Assembly: GCF_002794255.1 (NCBI RefSeq)
Contig: NZ_PGGW01000067.1
Location: 62,001 to 126,000 of the forward strand
Reading direction: 5' to 3'
DNA length: 64,000 bases
Source of the DNA: Streptomyces carminius
GTDB lineage: Bacteria > Actinomycetota > Actinomycetes > Streptomycetales > Streptomycetaceae
The notes below the pieces were generated by a model. It was not told the DNA's origin. It saw only the letters and a program-made list of their open reading frames with translations, and made no database searches. How positions within the stretch are numbered: the stretch's first letter is position 1; each line of letters begins with the position of its first letter. This document shows, one piece after another, positions 41,614 to 50,836 of the stretch. A program made the translations under genes and the position numbers.

Positions 41614-42561
41614 TCAGCCGGCCGGGCTCGGCGCGTTCCGGTCGGTGGTGCCGTTCTCCCGGGGTTCCGGGGAGTCCGGGGGACCCTCCCACGGCTGCCG
41701 CGCCCCGCCGAGCAGCCGCTGCCATACGGTGTCCAGCGCGGCGCGGTCGCTCGTCGGGTAGACGGGGATGACCGGGCCGACGCTGACCCTGGCCGGCAGG
41801 GTCACCGCCCAGCGCACCACCTGGGCGAACTCGTCCGCGCTGACGAGCAGTTCCTCGTCCACCCCCACCTGCTCCGGCTCCAGGGCCATCTCGGTGCGCA
41901 CCCAGCCGGGGCACAGGCACAGGGCGCGTACGCCGGCCGGGCGGTTCTCCAGGTCCAGCAGTTCCGTCAGATAGTGCAGCGCGTGCTTGCTGACCGAGTA
42001 GGGCCCGGCGCCGGGCAGGGGCCGCAGCCCGCCGACGGAGCCGATGTTGACCACCCAGCCGTGCCCGCGCTCCCGCATGGCGGGCAGCAGGGCGTTCGCG
42101 AGCTGGAACGGCACGGTCAGGTTCATCCGCAGCGCCAGGTCCCAGTGGCGGGGCGCGACCTGGTGCAGCGGGCCGGAGCGCGCCACCGCGGCGTTGTTCA
42201 CCAGGATGTCCACGTCCCGCCCGGCGGTCTCGCGCACCCGCTCCACCAGACGGGAGGGCGCGTCGGGAACGGAGAGGTCCATGGGCACGGCGTGTCCGGC
42301 GACCTGTTCGTCGAGCACCCGCCGCCGGACCTGTGCCAGCAGGTTCTCGCGGCGTCCCACGAGGGCGACATCGGCGCCGGCCCGGGCCAGCTCGACGGCG
42401 GTGCTCGCGCCGATGCCCGAGGAGGCCCCGGTGATCAGGGCCAGCCGGCCGGTGAGGGGACGGTCGCCGCCGGTCTTTCCCGGCGCCGAGGCCACCGCTT
42501 CCGCCCGGTTGTCCGTCCTGCCGTCCGTCCGGTCGGCCGCCCTGTACTCCGCCATGCTCAC
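41614..42561 (-). CDS. short-chain dehydrogenase/reductase, ketoreductase type
   Basis: 315 residues: a hydrophilic 35-residue N-terminus, then a classical SDR with TGASSGIG, NNAAVA, catalytic Ser in IGSVGG and Tyr-x3-Lys in YSVSK. Probably a NADPH-dependent 3-ketoacyl-CoA reductase of cluster B, comparable with the ketoreductases NonM/N/O/E. GTG 42561 overlaps the upstream stop (GTGA) and has GGAAGG at 7 nt; an in-frame ATG at 42555 is possible. The C-terminal 40 residues are a Pro/Glu-rich tail. Confidence 0.85.
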   Translation of the reverse strand: MSMAEYRAADRTDGRTDNRAEAVASAPGKTGGDRPLTGRLALITGASSGIGASTAVELARAGADVALVGRRENLLAQVRRRVLDEQVAGHAVPMDLSVPDAPSRLVERVRETAGRDVDILVNNAAVARSGPLHQVAPRHWDLALRMNLTVPFQLANALLPAMRERGHGWVVNIGSVGGLRPLPGAGPYSVSKHALHYLTELLDLENRPAGVRALCLCPGWVRTEMALEPEQVGVDEELLVSADEFAQVVRWAVTLPARVSVGPVIPVYPTSDRAALDTVWQRLLGGARQPWEGPPDSPEPRENGTTDRNAPSPAG

Positions 42562-44099
42562 TCGTCCGCCTTCCGTCCGTCTCCGCCGGGGTGGTCGTGC
42601 AGGGAGACCAGCTCCGGCAGCGGGCGCAGGGTGCCCACGCCGCCGCAGATGCGAAGCTGTGTCCCCGTCAGGTAGTCCGAGACCGGCGCGGCCAGGTAGG
42701 ACACCAGCGCCGCCACCTCCTCGACGGTGCTGAACCGGCCGCTGGGCACCCGCCGCATCGACGCCTCGACGAAGGCGGGGTCCGCGGCCTCCTTCATCGG
42801 AGTGGTGACCCCGGCCGGCAGCACGGTGTTGACCCGGATCCCGTGCCTGGCCGCCGTCATCGCCAGATGTGAGGAGAACCAGGAGACCGCGGCCTTGCCG
42901 GCACCGTAGTTCTGCACGTGCGGCACGGGAGTGATCTGCGCCGAGATGGAGCCGATGGGCACGATCACGCCCCGCACACCGCTGCGGGCCCACCCGGCGG
43001 TGAGCTCCTCCGCCAGCTCGACGAGGGAGAAGAGGTTGAGCCGGTAGAGCCGCTCCCGTGCGGCCCGGCCGGTGCCGGGGCCGTCCAGCCCCAGCGCGCC
43101 GGCGGCGTGGACGAGGCCGTCGACCGGGCCGGCGACCCGCTCGGCCTCGCGGAGCAGTGCCTCCCCGGCGCCGGGCTCGGCCAGATCCGCGGGGACCGCG
43201 TGCGCGGACCGCCCGGTGGTGTCCTCAAGCCGTGCGGCGAGCTCCGCCAGCCGGTCGGCCCGGCGGGCGGCCAGCACCGTGTCGGCGCCCAGCCGGGCCA
43301 GTTCCCGGGCGCAGGCGGCGCCGATGCCGCTGCTCGCCCCCGTGATCAGGAAGCGGCGGCCGCGCAGCGACCAGGGGTCGGATCCGGCCGGGGGCCCGTG
43401 GCGGGATCCGCCGGTGCCGCCGAAGGGCACCACCACCCGCTCCAGGCCGCCGTCCAGCGGGACCGTCTCGCCGACGATGTTGCCGGCGGCACGGGACAGC
43501 AGCATGCTCAGCGCCCCGGCCAGGTCCTCCGGCGCCACGGGGCGGCGCACGGCCTGGCAGCGCAGGAGGTCGGCCTCCCGTCCGGCGGGCAGCCGGTGGC
43601 CGAGGAACGGCGCGTAGCCGATCCGCACCGTGTTGGCGGCGACGCCCCGGCCGGCCACCCGGGCCGCCAGTTCGTTCCACCAGTGCAGGTCGGCGGCCTG
43701 GTCGGCGGCGGTCTCCGGATCGACGCCCAGGGCCGGCCAGCGTCCGGCGTCGGTCACCAGGACCAGGCGCCCGCCGCCCGCGGCGCACATCCGCTCGGCC
43801 GCGGCCAGCACCGCCGCCCGGTCCAGCGGCCCGTCCGCCCCGCCGCCGGGCGGGGCACCGAACCACGGGCTGGCGATCCGCACCGCGCAGTGGGCACCCG
43901 GCGGTTCCTCCCGTGCCTGCGGACCGGTGCCGCCGGTGCCGCCGGTGACGACCCGCAGGCCCAGGGAGCGCAGCGCCTCGCGGACGCCGCGGTGCCCCGG
44001 GGTGTCCCCGGGCGGGACCGCGACGGTGCGGGAGTACGGCTCCGGCGCCCCGGGGGACGCGGCGGACGGGCCGGGAAGGGTGCGGTGGAGTGTGTTCAT
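42558..44099 (-). CDS. double-length SDR: degenerate N-terminal half plus active ketoreductase half
   Basis: 513 residues. Residues about 30-220 look like an SDR that lost its nucleotide motif and Tyr-Lys pair but keeps the end motif VGETVPLDGG. Residues 245-500 are a complete SDR with TGASSGIG (253-260), IGSIS (Ser384), Tyr398 and Lys402 (NYGAGK) and a YLTGTQLRICGG end. It has a paralogue of the same layout at 54179. The layout resembles a fused pseudo-dimer. ATG 44099 overlaps the ketosynthase stop (ATGA). Likely NADPH-dependent reduction of a beta-keto intermediate. Confidence 0.85.
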   Translation of the reverse strand: MNTLHRTLPGPSAASPGAPEPYSRTVAVPPGDTPGHRGVREALRSLGLRVVTGGTGGTGPQAREEPPGAHCAVRIASPWFGAPPGGGADGPLDRAAVLAAAERMCAAGGGRLVLVTDAGRWPALGVDPETAADQAADLHWWNELAARVAGRGVAANTVRIGYAPFLGHRLPAGREADLLRCQAVRRPVAPEDLAGALSMLLSRAAGNIVGETVPLDGGLERVVVPFGGTGGSRHGPPAGSDPWSLRGRRFLITGASSGIGAACARELARLGADTVLAARRADRLAELAARLEDTTGRSAHAVPADLAEPGAGEALLREAERVAGPVDGLVHAAGALGLDGPGTGRAARERLYRLNLFSLVELAEELTAGWARSGVRGVIVPIGSISAQITPVPHVQNYGAGKAAVSWFSSHLAMTAARHGIRVNTVLPAGVTTPMKEAADPAFVEASMRRVPSGRFSTVEEVAALVSYLAAPVSDYLTGTQLRICGGVGTLRPLPELVSLHDHPGGDGRKADE

Positions 44100-45388
44100 C
44101 GCAGGCGCTCCAGGAGGATCGCGCTGGAGACCATGCCGCTTCCGTAGTTCAGCGAGACGGCGTGGTCGACGGTCGCCTCGCGCGGCTTGCCGTCGGCGAC
44201 CGGATCGAACTCGCAGGCGGGATCGGGCTCCTCGCACCCGGCGGTGTGGCAGATCACCCCGTGCTCCATCATCAGCGTGACGGCCGCGACGCCCATCGAG
44301 CCCAGCGGGGACCCGCTGTGCCCGAAGCACGCCTCCTGCACACTGACCGGCAGCTCGCGCACCCGGTCGCCGAACACGGCGCGCAGCGCGGTGGACTCCA
44401 TCGAGTGGAAGACCGGTGACCCCTCGGCGCCGCCGCTGACGTAGTCGACCTCCGCCGGGTCGAGGTGACCGGCCAGGCACCGCTCGATGGCGAGCGCCAC
44501 GCCCACGCCCTCCTGGTCGATGGCCATGGTGCTGCGCACCGGGCTGCGCCGGGTGCTCTGGCTGACCAGTACGGCGCCGGCCCGGTCCAGACGTCCGGTG
44601 GCCTCGACGCGCTCCCGGCTCTCCAGGACGATCGTGGCGGCGCCGTCACCGACGTTCAGACCGCCGGTGCGGCGGTCGTAGGGACGCATCATCCGGTGGG
44701 TGACCCCCACGCTGTCGGAGAGGTCCAGGCCCTCGACCGCCCTGGCCGCGACCGCGTCGAAGTCGGCGCGGCGGCCGGAGTCGTACTGGTCGGCGCCGGT
44801 GACGAGCACCAGATCGGCCTCCCCGGCGGCGATCATCCGCTGGGCGATGCCGAACAGGACGCCGCCGGAGGCGCAGGACGTGGAGACGGTGTAGCTGGGG
44901 CCGGTGTTGCGCAGCGCGGAGACCTGGGCGAGCGTGGTGTCGTTGAGCTGCCCGCCGATCATGCTGCGGGCCACCAGACCGCGCGCCTCGGGCGGGGTGG
45001 TCGTCTCCAGGTCGGCGGTCAGGGCCCGCTGCTGCACCAGGAAGTTCGCGTCCAGGCAGTGCCGGGCGTTGAGCAGCCCGGCCTCCGCCAGGTCGCCGTC
45101 CTCGACGCTCAGCCCGCTGTCCCGGCACGCCTCCGCGACGGAGATCAGGCTGTAGAGCTGGACCGGCGAGTAGTTGGCCAGGTACCTCGGTGACACCCCG
45201 GGCAGCCGGGCGGCGGCCTCGGCGAGCAGGTCGGCCTCGATGACGCCGGCGTACCGGTCGCCGCGGTCGATCAGGAGGCTGCCGGTGGAGACGACGTCCC
45301 AGAAGTCCTCCCGGGCGGCGCAGAGACCGCCGGTTCCGGGGAGGCAGAATCCCATCCCCGTCACCAGGGTGTCGCGCGGCCTGCCCAT
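44096..45388 (-). CDS. KAS I/II-like ketosynthase with incomplete active site
   Basis: 430 residues of the thiolase fold. Cys172 is present (VSTSCASGG) and a late His357 (ACFGHSGSPLG). The HGTGT motif of KAS II enzymes is replaced by GGAEG (319-323), so the first catalytic His is missing, and the Lys before the second His is also absent. It may still transfer acyl groups without decarboxylative condensation, or form C-O bonds as described for NonJ/NonK in nonactin assembly. ATG 45388 follows AAGGAG. The other full-length KAS of the cluster is at 52679. Confidence 0.85.
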   Translation of the reverse strand: MGRPRDTLVTGMGFCLPGTGGLCAAREDFWDVVSTGSLLIDRGDRYAGVIEADLLAEAAARLPGVSPRYLANYSPVQLYSLISVAEACRDSGLSVEDGDLAEAGLLNARHCLDANFLVQQRALTADLETTTPPEARGLVARSMIGGQLNDTTLAQVSALRNTGPSYTVSTSCASGGVLFGIAQRMIAAGEADLVLVTGADQYDSGRRADFDAVAARAVEGLDLSDSVGVTHRMMRPYDRRTGGLNVGDGAATIVLESRERVEATGRLDRAGAVLVSQSTRRSPVRSTMAIDQEGVGVALAIERCLAGHLDPAEVDYVSGGAEGSPVFHSMESTALRAVFGDRVRELPVSVQEACFGHSGSPLGSMGVAAVTLMMEHGVICHTAGCEEPDPACEFDPVADGKPREATVDHAVSLNYGSGMVSSAILLERLR

Positions 45389-45497
45389 GTGCGGCTCCTT
45401 CGTGGTCTGTTCCCGCCGGCCCGCGCGGGCACGGTGCGGGTGCGGTTGGGGCGAGTGGGTGCGGGGCGAGTGGGGGCGGAACGGCGGCGGTGTGCGG

Positions 45498-46490
45498 TCA
45501 CAGGCGGTACAGCAGCCCGCCGTGGCACCACACGCCGCCGCCGAGCGACACCGACAGGACGAGGTCGCCGCGCTTGACGACGCCCTTCTCCAGGTTCTCG
45601 GAGAGGGTGGTGGGGATGGAGGCGCTGGAGGTGTTGCCCCGCTCGGCCAGGTTGTTGAGGATCCTGGCGCGGTCGATGCCGAGGTCCGCCTCGAAGCCCC
45701 GGTTGAACGGCTCGGTCGCGGCGTGCGGCACCACCCAGTCGACATCCCCGGCACGGAGCCCGTTGCGCTCCAGCAGCTCCTGCGCCGCGCCGACGACGTA
45801 CTTGACGGCGACCTCGTTGAGTTCGGGCTGGCTGCGCACCCAGCCGTTGCCGGGGTGCACCGTGGTCATGTGGGACAGCGTGCCGTCGCTGCGCATGATG
45901 GAGTCGATCAGCCCGGGCCCGTCACCTCCCTCGTCCCCGTCGCCCCCGTCGCCGGTGCGGCGGAGCACCACGGCGCCGGCGCCGTCCCCGACCACCATCT
46001 CGCCCTTGGAACCGGGCCGCACCCGGCGGGAGAAGCGCTCCGAGCACACCACGACCGCCGTGCGGTAGTGGGCGGGACCGGCCAGGTACATCGCCGCGGT
46101 GTGCACACCGTGGACGAATCCGGCGCAGCCGGTGCAGATGTCGAAGCCCATGGCGTGCCGGGCGCCGATCCCGGTGGCGACCTGGGCGCCCCACTCCGGG
46201 GCGCACCACCGGTCGGTCCAGTTGCTGAGGATCAGCACGTCCACCTCGGAGCCGTCGAGGCCGGCGTCCGCGAGCGCCGCGCCGGCCGCAGCGGTGGCCA
46301 TGTAGCCGATGTCCTCGTCCTCCGCGGCCCGGTGGTGGGTGCGTACCCCGCCGGAACCGAGCACCTTCCGCTCGGTCTCCGTGGTGTGCCGGGCCTCGAC
46401 CCCCTCGTTGGACAGCAGTTCCCGGGGGAAGTACCGGCCGAAGCCGGAGAACTGGATGCCGCTGGTCTTCCAGATCTCTCCGTCGAGCAT
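45498..46490 (-). CDS. KAS III (FabH-like) ketosynthase 1
   Basis: 330 residues with the full Cys-His-Asn triad: Cys122 in TGCAGFVHG, His256 in VPHAATE and Asn286 in RGNTSSASIP. KAS III enzymes use CoA thioesters, which suits a pathway with no ACP. Together with two further KAS III copies and two KAS I/II-like proteins it makes five ketosynthases, as in the nonactin cluster (NonJ, K, P, Q, U); I do not assign individual letters. ATG 46490. The 127-bp gap upstream carries a GGTACCGGTACC repeat and may hold a promoter. Confidence 0.9.
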   Translation of the reverse strand: MLDGEIWKTSGIQFSGFGRYFPRELLSNEGVEARHTTETERKVLGSGGVRTHHRAAEDEDIGYMATAAAGAALADAGLDGSEVDVLILSNWTDRWCAPEWGAQVATGIGARHAMGFDICTGCAGFVHGVHTAAMYLAGPAHYRTAVVVCSERFSRRVRPGSKGEMVVGDGAGAVVLRRTGDGGDGDEGGDGPGLIDSIMRSDGTLSHMTTVHPGNGWVRSQPELNEVAVKYVVGAAQELLERNGLRAGDVDWVVPHAATEPFNRGFEADLGIDRARILNNLAERGNTSSASIPTTLSENLEKGVVKRGDLVLSVSLGGGVWCHGGLLYRL

Positions 46491-46617
46491 TGCCTGTGCC
46501 TCCTGGGGTGAGTGGTTCGGAGCCTATGGACGGGTGCCGCGGGTGTCCGCGGCCCGCGGGTACCGACTGCGGACGCCGGATGTGACCCGGGGTACCGGTA
46601 CCGGCCCCCGGGGCCGG

Positions 46618-47766
46618 TCAGCCGGCCGCACCGGCCACGTCCCACTCGGCGAGCACCTCCGCGCCGTGCTCGCCCGGTACGGGCGGCCGGCCCGGTACCG
46701 CGGCGGGGGTCCCGGAGAACCGGGGCGCGGGCGCGGGCTGGGGCACGCCGCCGACGGTGGTGAAGGTCCCCCGGGCGGTCAGATGCGGGTCCGCCAGGGC
46801 CTCCTGGAAGGACAGCACCGGGGCCACGCACGCGTCGGTCCCCGCGAACACCTCCGTCCACTCCCGCCGGGTCCGGGTGCGGAACGCCTCGGCGAAGACC
46901 TTCCGCAGCTGCGGCCAGACCGACGGCTCGCGGTGCGGCGGCACCTGGTCCCGGACGCCCAGCAGGCGCACGAACTCGGCGTAGAACCGGGGTTCCAGGG
47001 CGCCGACGCCCATGTGCCCGCCGTCGGCGGTCTCGTAGACGTCGTAGTAGGGCACCCCGGAGTCCAGCAGGTTCACCCCCCGCTCGTCCCGCCACTGCCC
47101 GGCGGCGAGCATGCCGTACAGGATGGTGGTGAGGTGGCTGGCGCCGTCGACGATCGCGGCGTCCACGACCTGGCCGGTGCCGTCCTGCCGGGCGCGGAGC
47201 AGCGCGCCGAGCACCCCGACGGCCAGGTACATGCCGCCGCCGCCGAAGTCGCCCACCAGGTTCAGCGGGACGCGGGGGGCCTCCCCGGCCCGTCCGACCG
47301 CGTGCAGCGCGCCGGTCAGCGCGATGTAGCCGATGTCGTGCCCGGCCGAGTGGGCCAGCGGTCCGTCCTGGCCCCAGCCGGTCATCCGGCCGTAGACCAG
47401 GGCCGGGTTGCGGTCGTGGCACTGGCGCGGGCCCACTCCGAGGCGTTCGGCCACACCGGGGCGGAACCCCTCGATCAGCACGTCGGCCCGGGCCGCGAGA
47501 CCGAGCACCGTACGCCGGCCCGCGGGGTCCTTCAGGTCCGCGACGACGGAGCGCTTGCCCCGGTTCAGCAGGTTGTGGCGGGCCGTTTCCTCGTCGGCGG
47601 GGCCGGGGCGGTCGACGACGACCACGTCGGCGCCGAGGTCGGCCAGCAGCATGCCGCAGAACGGGGCCGGGCCGAGGCCGGCCAGTTCCACGACCCGCAC
47701 ACCGGCCAGCGGGCCTGCCGCGGCCGGTGCGCCGGCCGGTGTGCGGCGGCTCTCCTGATGGGTCAC
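46618..47766 (-). CDS. CaiB/BaiF-family CoA-transferase (family III)
   Basis: 382 residues. GVRVVELAGLGPAPFCGMLLADLGADVV is the family's N-terminal motif and AHSAGHDIGYIALTG carries the likely catalytic Asp. Members swap CoA between carboxylic acids or racemise alpha-methylacyl-CoA esters. The second activity would be useful here because nonactate units carry alpha-methyl groups of both configurations. GTG 47766 follows GGAGG at 7 nt. Confidence 0.85.
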   Translation of the reverse strand: MTHQESRRTPAGAPAAAGPLAGVRVVELAGLGPAPFCGMLLADLGADVVVVDRPGPADEETARHNLLNRGKRSVVADLKDPAGRRTVLGLAARADVLIEGFRPGVAERLGVGPRQCHDRNPALVYGRMTGWGQDGPLAHSAGHDIGYIALTGALHAVGRAGEAPRVPLNLVGDFGGGGMYLAVGVLGALLRARQDGTGQVVDAAIVDGASHLTTILYGMLAAGQWRDERGVNLLDSGVPYYDVYETADGGHMGVGALEPRFYAEFVRLLGVRDQVPPHREPSVWPQLRKVFAEAFRTRTRREWTEVFAGTDACVAPVLSFQEALADPHLTARGTFTTVGGVPQPAPAPRFSGTPAAVPGRPPVPGEHGAEVLAEWDVAGAAG

Positions 47767-47842
47767 GCGTCGCCCTCCTGCTCGTGTCCTGCGGTTCGTG
47801 TCCTGCCGCTCGTGTCCTGCCGGTCCCGGGAGGGGGCCGCGC

Positions 47843-48679
47843 TCACCGGACACGGCCCGGGAAGCCCCCGCCGTCGACGTCGAGCACCGTCCCGGTCAGA
47901 TAGGTGTTGCGCACCGCGTGGAGGGCGGTCTCGGCGACCTCCGACTCGTCCGCGAACCTGCCCAGCGGCACCTGCGCGCGCAGCCGGTCCATGAACGCCG
48001 CGTGTGCCGGTACGGCCGCGCACTTCTCCCGCAGCGCCGCGCCGTCGACCACGCCCGGCGCGATCGCCACGACACGGATGCCGTACTCGCCCAGTTCCAG
48101 CGCCCAGCTGCGGGTCAGCGACACCACCCCCGCCTTCGCCGCGGCGTACGCGGACTGCCCCCACGAGCCCCGCCAGGTGCAGCTGACGACCGGCACGATG
48201 ACGCCGCCGCGCCCGGCGGCGGCCATCGCCGCCGCCGCGGCCCTGCCCACCAGGAAGGTCCCGGTCAGGCACAGGTCGACGACGTCCCGCCAGTCCTGCT
48301 CGCCGTGCGTGCGCCAGGTCCGCGAGCCGTCGCGGGGCGGTGAGATCAGTCTCCGGGACAGGTTGCGTCCGGCGGCGTTGACGCAGACGTCGACGCCGCC
48401 GCCCTCGGTGAGCGCGGCGAACAGGCCGTCCACGCTCTCCGCCGAGCGCACGTCCACCTGGTGGACCGTCAGTCCGAGTCCCAGCTCGCGCGCGTGGTCG
48501 CGCAGTCCGTTCAGCTGCTCCGGGTCGCGCGCGGCCACCGCGGTGTCCAGGCCCTCCGCGGCGAACCGGAGGGCGACGGCGGCCCCGATGCCCCGGCTCC
48601 CGCCGACCACGACGGCCCTGCGCGGCTCCCGCTCCGGTCTCCGCTCCGGTGGCCGGGCCCCGGGTGCCGGTGTCGTCAT
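47843..48679 (-). CDS. short-chain dehydrogenase/reductase, ketoreductase type
   Basis: 278-residue SDR with VVGGSRGIG, NAAGRN, Ser in PVVSCTW and the Tyr-x3-Lys pair in YAAAKAG; the C-terminus is LTGTVLDVDGGGFPG. Probably a 3-ketoacyl-CoA reductase of cluster B. ATG 48679 lies 47 bp after the KAS III 2 stop. The sequence is a normal single-domain SDR, unlike the double-length ones at 42558 and 54179. Confidence 0.85.
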   Translation of the reverse strand: MTTPAPGARPPERRPEREPRRAVVVGGSRGIGAAVALRFAAEGLDTAVAARDPEQLNGLRDHARELGLGLTVHQVDVRSAESVDGLFAALTEGGGVDVCVNAAGRNLSRRLISPPRDGSRTWRTHGEQDWRDVVDLCLTGTFLVGRAAAAAMAAAGRGGVIVPVVSCTWRGSWGQSAYAAAKAGVVSLTRSWALELGEYGIRVVAIAPGVVDGAALREKCAAVPAHAAFMDRLRAQVPLGRFADESEVAETALHAVRNTYLTGTVLDVDGGGFPGRVR

Positions 48680-48725
48680 GTGGTGCCTCCCCGCCTCTCG
48701 TCGTGCCGTTCCGGCGCGGTCGCCG

Positions 48726-49742
48726 TCACAGCCGGAACAGCAGCGCGCCGTGGTACCAGCCGGAGCCGATGGCCGGGGCCAGCACCAGATGGCCCGGCCG
48801 GAACAGCCCGGCCTCGACGAACTCGGACAGGACGGTGGGAATCGACGCGCTGGCGGTGTTGGCCCGGTCGTGGAAGTTGAACGCGAACCGTTCGTGCGGC
48901 ACCCCCAGGGACGCCCGCAGCCGCTCGTGCACGAGGTCGGTGCCGGGGTGCGGCACCCACCAGTCGATGTCCCCGGGAGTGAGCCCGTTGCGGTCCAGCA
49001 ACTCCTCGCAGGCCCGCAGCAGACCGGCGGCGGCGTGCTCGGGCAGATCGGGCTTGCTGGTGATCCACGCCTCCGGCATCCGTACGGTCACCAGCTCACT
49101 GCGGCTGCCGTCGCTGGCGAGCACGGAGTCCAGCAGCCCGGTCCCCGTCCGGCCCGAGCGCTCCAGGACGACGGCGCCGGCCGCGTCCCCGCAGACCAGC
49201 TCGCCCTTGCTGCCCGGGCGGGCGCGCCTGCTGAACTGCTCGGCCGCGACCACCACGGCGGTACGGATCTCCGGCATGGCCACGAAGTGGCCGGCCGCCA
49301 GCTGGACACCGTGCACGAAGCCCGCGCAGGCGGCGGACACGTCGAAGGCCAGACAGGCGCCGGCCCCGATCCGGTCGGCCACCTGGGGCGCGTACTCGGG
49401 CATGTACGGCGGGGTCGTCCAGTTGCTCAGGATCAGCAGATCGACGTCGGCGGGCCGGAGCCCGGCGTGTCGCAGCGCCCCGGTGACCGCGGCGGAGGCC
49501 ATGAAGGGAACGCTCTCCTGCTCGTCGCTGACGTGCCGGGACCGCACCGCCACCCGCCCGAGCACCGCGGCGCTGGCGGCGCTGCCCTGCCTGGTCAGCT
49601 CCGCGCCGTCGTTGTGCACCAGGCGGCGCGGGTAGTAGTGGCCGGTGCCGGTGATCGCCAGGCCGTGCCGTGCCCAGCGGGGACCGGCGCTGCGTACGGC
49701 GGGGCCGCAGGCGCGGTGGTCGTCCTGGAAGGTGTCGCTCAC
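48726..49742 (-). CDS. KAS III (FabH-like) ketosynthase 2
   Basis: 338 residues with Cys139 (SAACAGFVHG), His265 (VPHPGTD) and Asn295 (RANTASASIP). Its closest relative in the window is KAS III 1, with shared stretches such as RPGSKGE and LILSNWT, so the two arose by duplication. GTG 49742 overlaps the stop of KAS III 3 (GTGA). It probably extends or links CoA-bound intermediates. Confidence 0.9.
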   Translation of the reverse strand: MSDTFQDDHRACGPAVRSAGPRWARHGLAITGTGHYYPRRLVHNDGAELTRQGSAASAAVLGRVAVRSRHVSDEQESVPFMASAAVTGALRHAGLRPADVDLLILSNWTTPPYMPEYAPQVADRIGAGACLAFDVSAACAGFVHGVQLAAGHFVAMPEIRTAVVVAAEQFSRRARPGSKGELVCGDAAGAVVLERSGRTGTGLLDSVLASDGSRSELVTVRMPEAWITSKPDLPEHAAAGLLRACEELLDRNGLTPGDIDWWVPHPGTDLVHERLRASLGVPHERFAFNFHDRANTASASIPTVLSEFVEAGLFRPGHLVLAPAIGSGWYHGALLFRL

Positions 49743-50836
49743 GGGTGTTCGCCTCCTGAGGGCTGCGGGGCGGGAGCGGCGGTGCCGCGGGTCCGGTGCC
49801 GCGGCGACCCGTAGCTGAAGACCATCGCGCCCGTGCTGAACCCGCGCCCGATGGCCATGCTCAGCAACCGGTCGCCGCGGCGGACCGTGCCGTCGTGGAC
49901 GTACTCGGACAGGCAGCCCGGCACGCTGACGCTGGAGGTGTTGCCCCGGCGGCCGATGTTGAGGAGCGTTCGGTCCTCCGGGAGGCCGAGCAGGCCGGCC
50001 ACGTCCCGGATCAGGTTGATGTTCCCCTGGTGCGGAATGACCCAGTCGATGTCGTCGAGGCCCAGTCCGGCCCGGGTCAGCGCCTCGTCGGTGACCTTGC
50101 GCAGCAGGGGCGGGGCGGTGTCGCCGACGACCTTGCCCTTCATCACCATCTTGTCCTGGTCGTCGATGTCGAAGGCGTCGTAGTACGAGGCGTCCGAGTG
50201 CAGGGCCAGGGCCTGGATGCCGTCGGTGCCGTCCTCACTGACCCGCCAGACGCCGGCGGCGGCACCGCCGCCGAAGAGAACGCAGTTGCGGTAGGAGAAG
50301 TTGAGGATCGGTCTGGGGTTCTCCGTGCACACCACCAGGGCGGTGCGGGTGGAGGTGGTGGCGAGCAGCCCCTTGGCGACCGCGCTGGCGTTGAGGAAGC
50401 CGGCGCACGCCACTCCGGTCACGTCCAGGCAGAACGCGTTGACCGCGTGCAGCCTGCGCTGTACGGGCAGCGCCACGTCCATGTAGCGGTTGCCCGGCGA
50501 GGTGGGGTTGACCCGGGGCCGGGCGGTGGCGCTGGTGCCGATGATCACGTCGACGTCCCCGGGCTCCAGCCCGGCGTCCCGGAGCGCCTGCCGTGCCGCC
50601 CGCTCGGCCGGGTCGACCGGCCGCTGGTCCTCGGGCACCCAGTGCCGGGTGGCGACGCCCGTGTGCCGGCGTATCCACGCGTCGTCCACGTCCAGGCCCG
50701 GCAGGTTCTCGAAGTAGTCGTTCCCGACCGGCTCGCCGGGGAAGTCGTGGCCGACCCCGGCCAGGACCACGGGCGCGCCCGGCACCGCCGGGCCGGACGC
50801 GGGCCGCTCGGTGCGCGGCCTCGTCGGTGTCTTCAT
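49739..50836 (-). CDS. KAS III (FabH-like) ketosynthase 3
   Basis: 365 residues with Cys144 (GVACAGFLNA), His269 (IPHQGNI) and Asn299 (RGNTSSVSVP). More divergent than KAS III 1 and 2, with a 20-residue N-terminal extension and a Pro-rich tail. ATG 50836 overlaps the CoA-transferase stop (ATGA). Coupled expression with a family I CoA-transferase suggests that the transferase supplies its acyl-CoA starter. Confidence 0.9.
   Translation of the reverse strand: MKTPTRPRTERPASGPAVPGAPVVLAGVGHDFPGEPVGNDYFENLPGLDVDDAWIRRHTGVATRHWVPEDQRPVDPAERAARQALRDAGLEPGDVDVIIGTSATARPRVNPTSPGNRYMDVALPVQRRLHAVNAFCLDVTGVACAGFLNASAVAKGLLATTSTRTALVVCTENPRPILNFSYRNCVLFGGGAAAGVWRVSEDGTDGIQALALHSDASYYDAFDIDDQDKMVMKGKVVGDTAPPLLRKVTDEALTRAGLGLDDIDWVIPHQGNINLIRDVAGLLGLPEDRTLLNIGRRGNTSSVSVPGCLSEYVHDGTVRRGDRLLSMAIGRGFSTGAMVFSYGSPRHRTRGTAAPAPQPSGGEHP

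Noticed and set aside
47763..48272. 169-codon minus-strand frame overlapping the SDR at 47843
   Set aside because: Different frame from the clear SDR gene and of Arg/Gly-rich shadow composition; the GTGA-like junction with the CaiB gene is coincidental.
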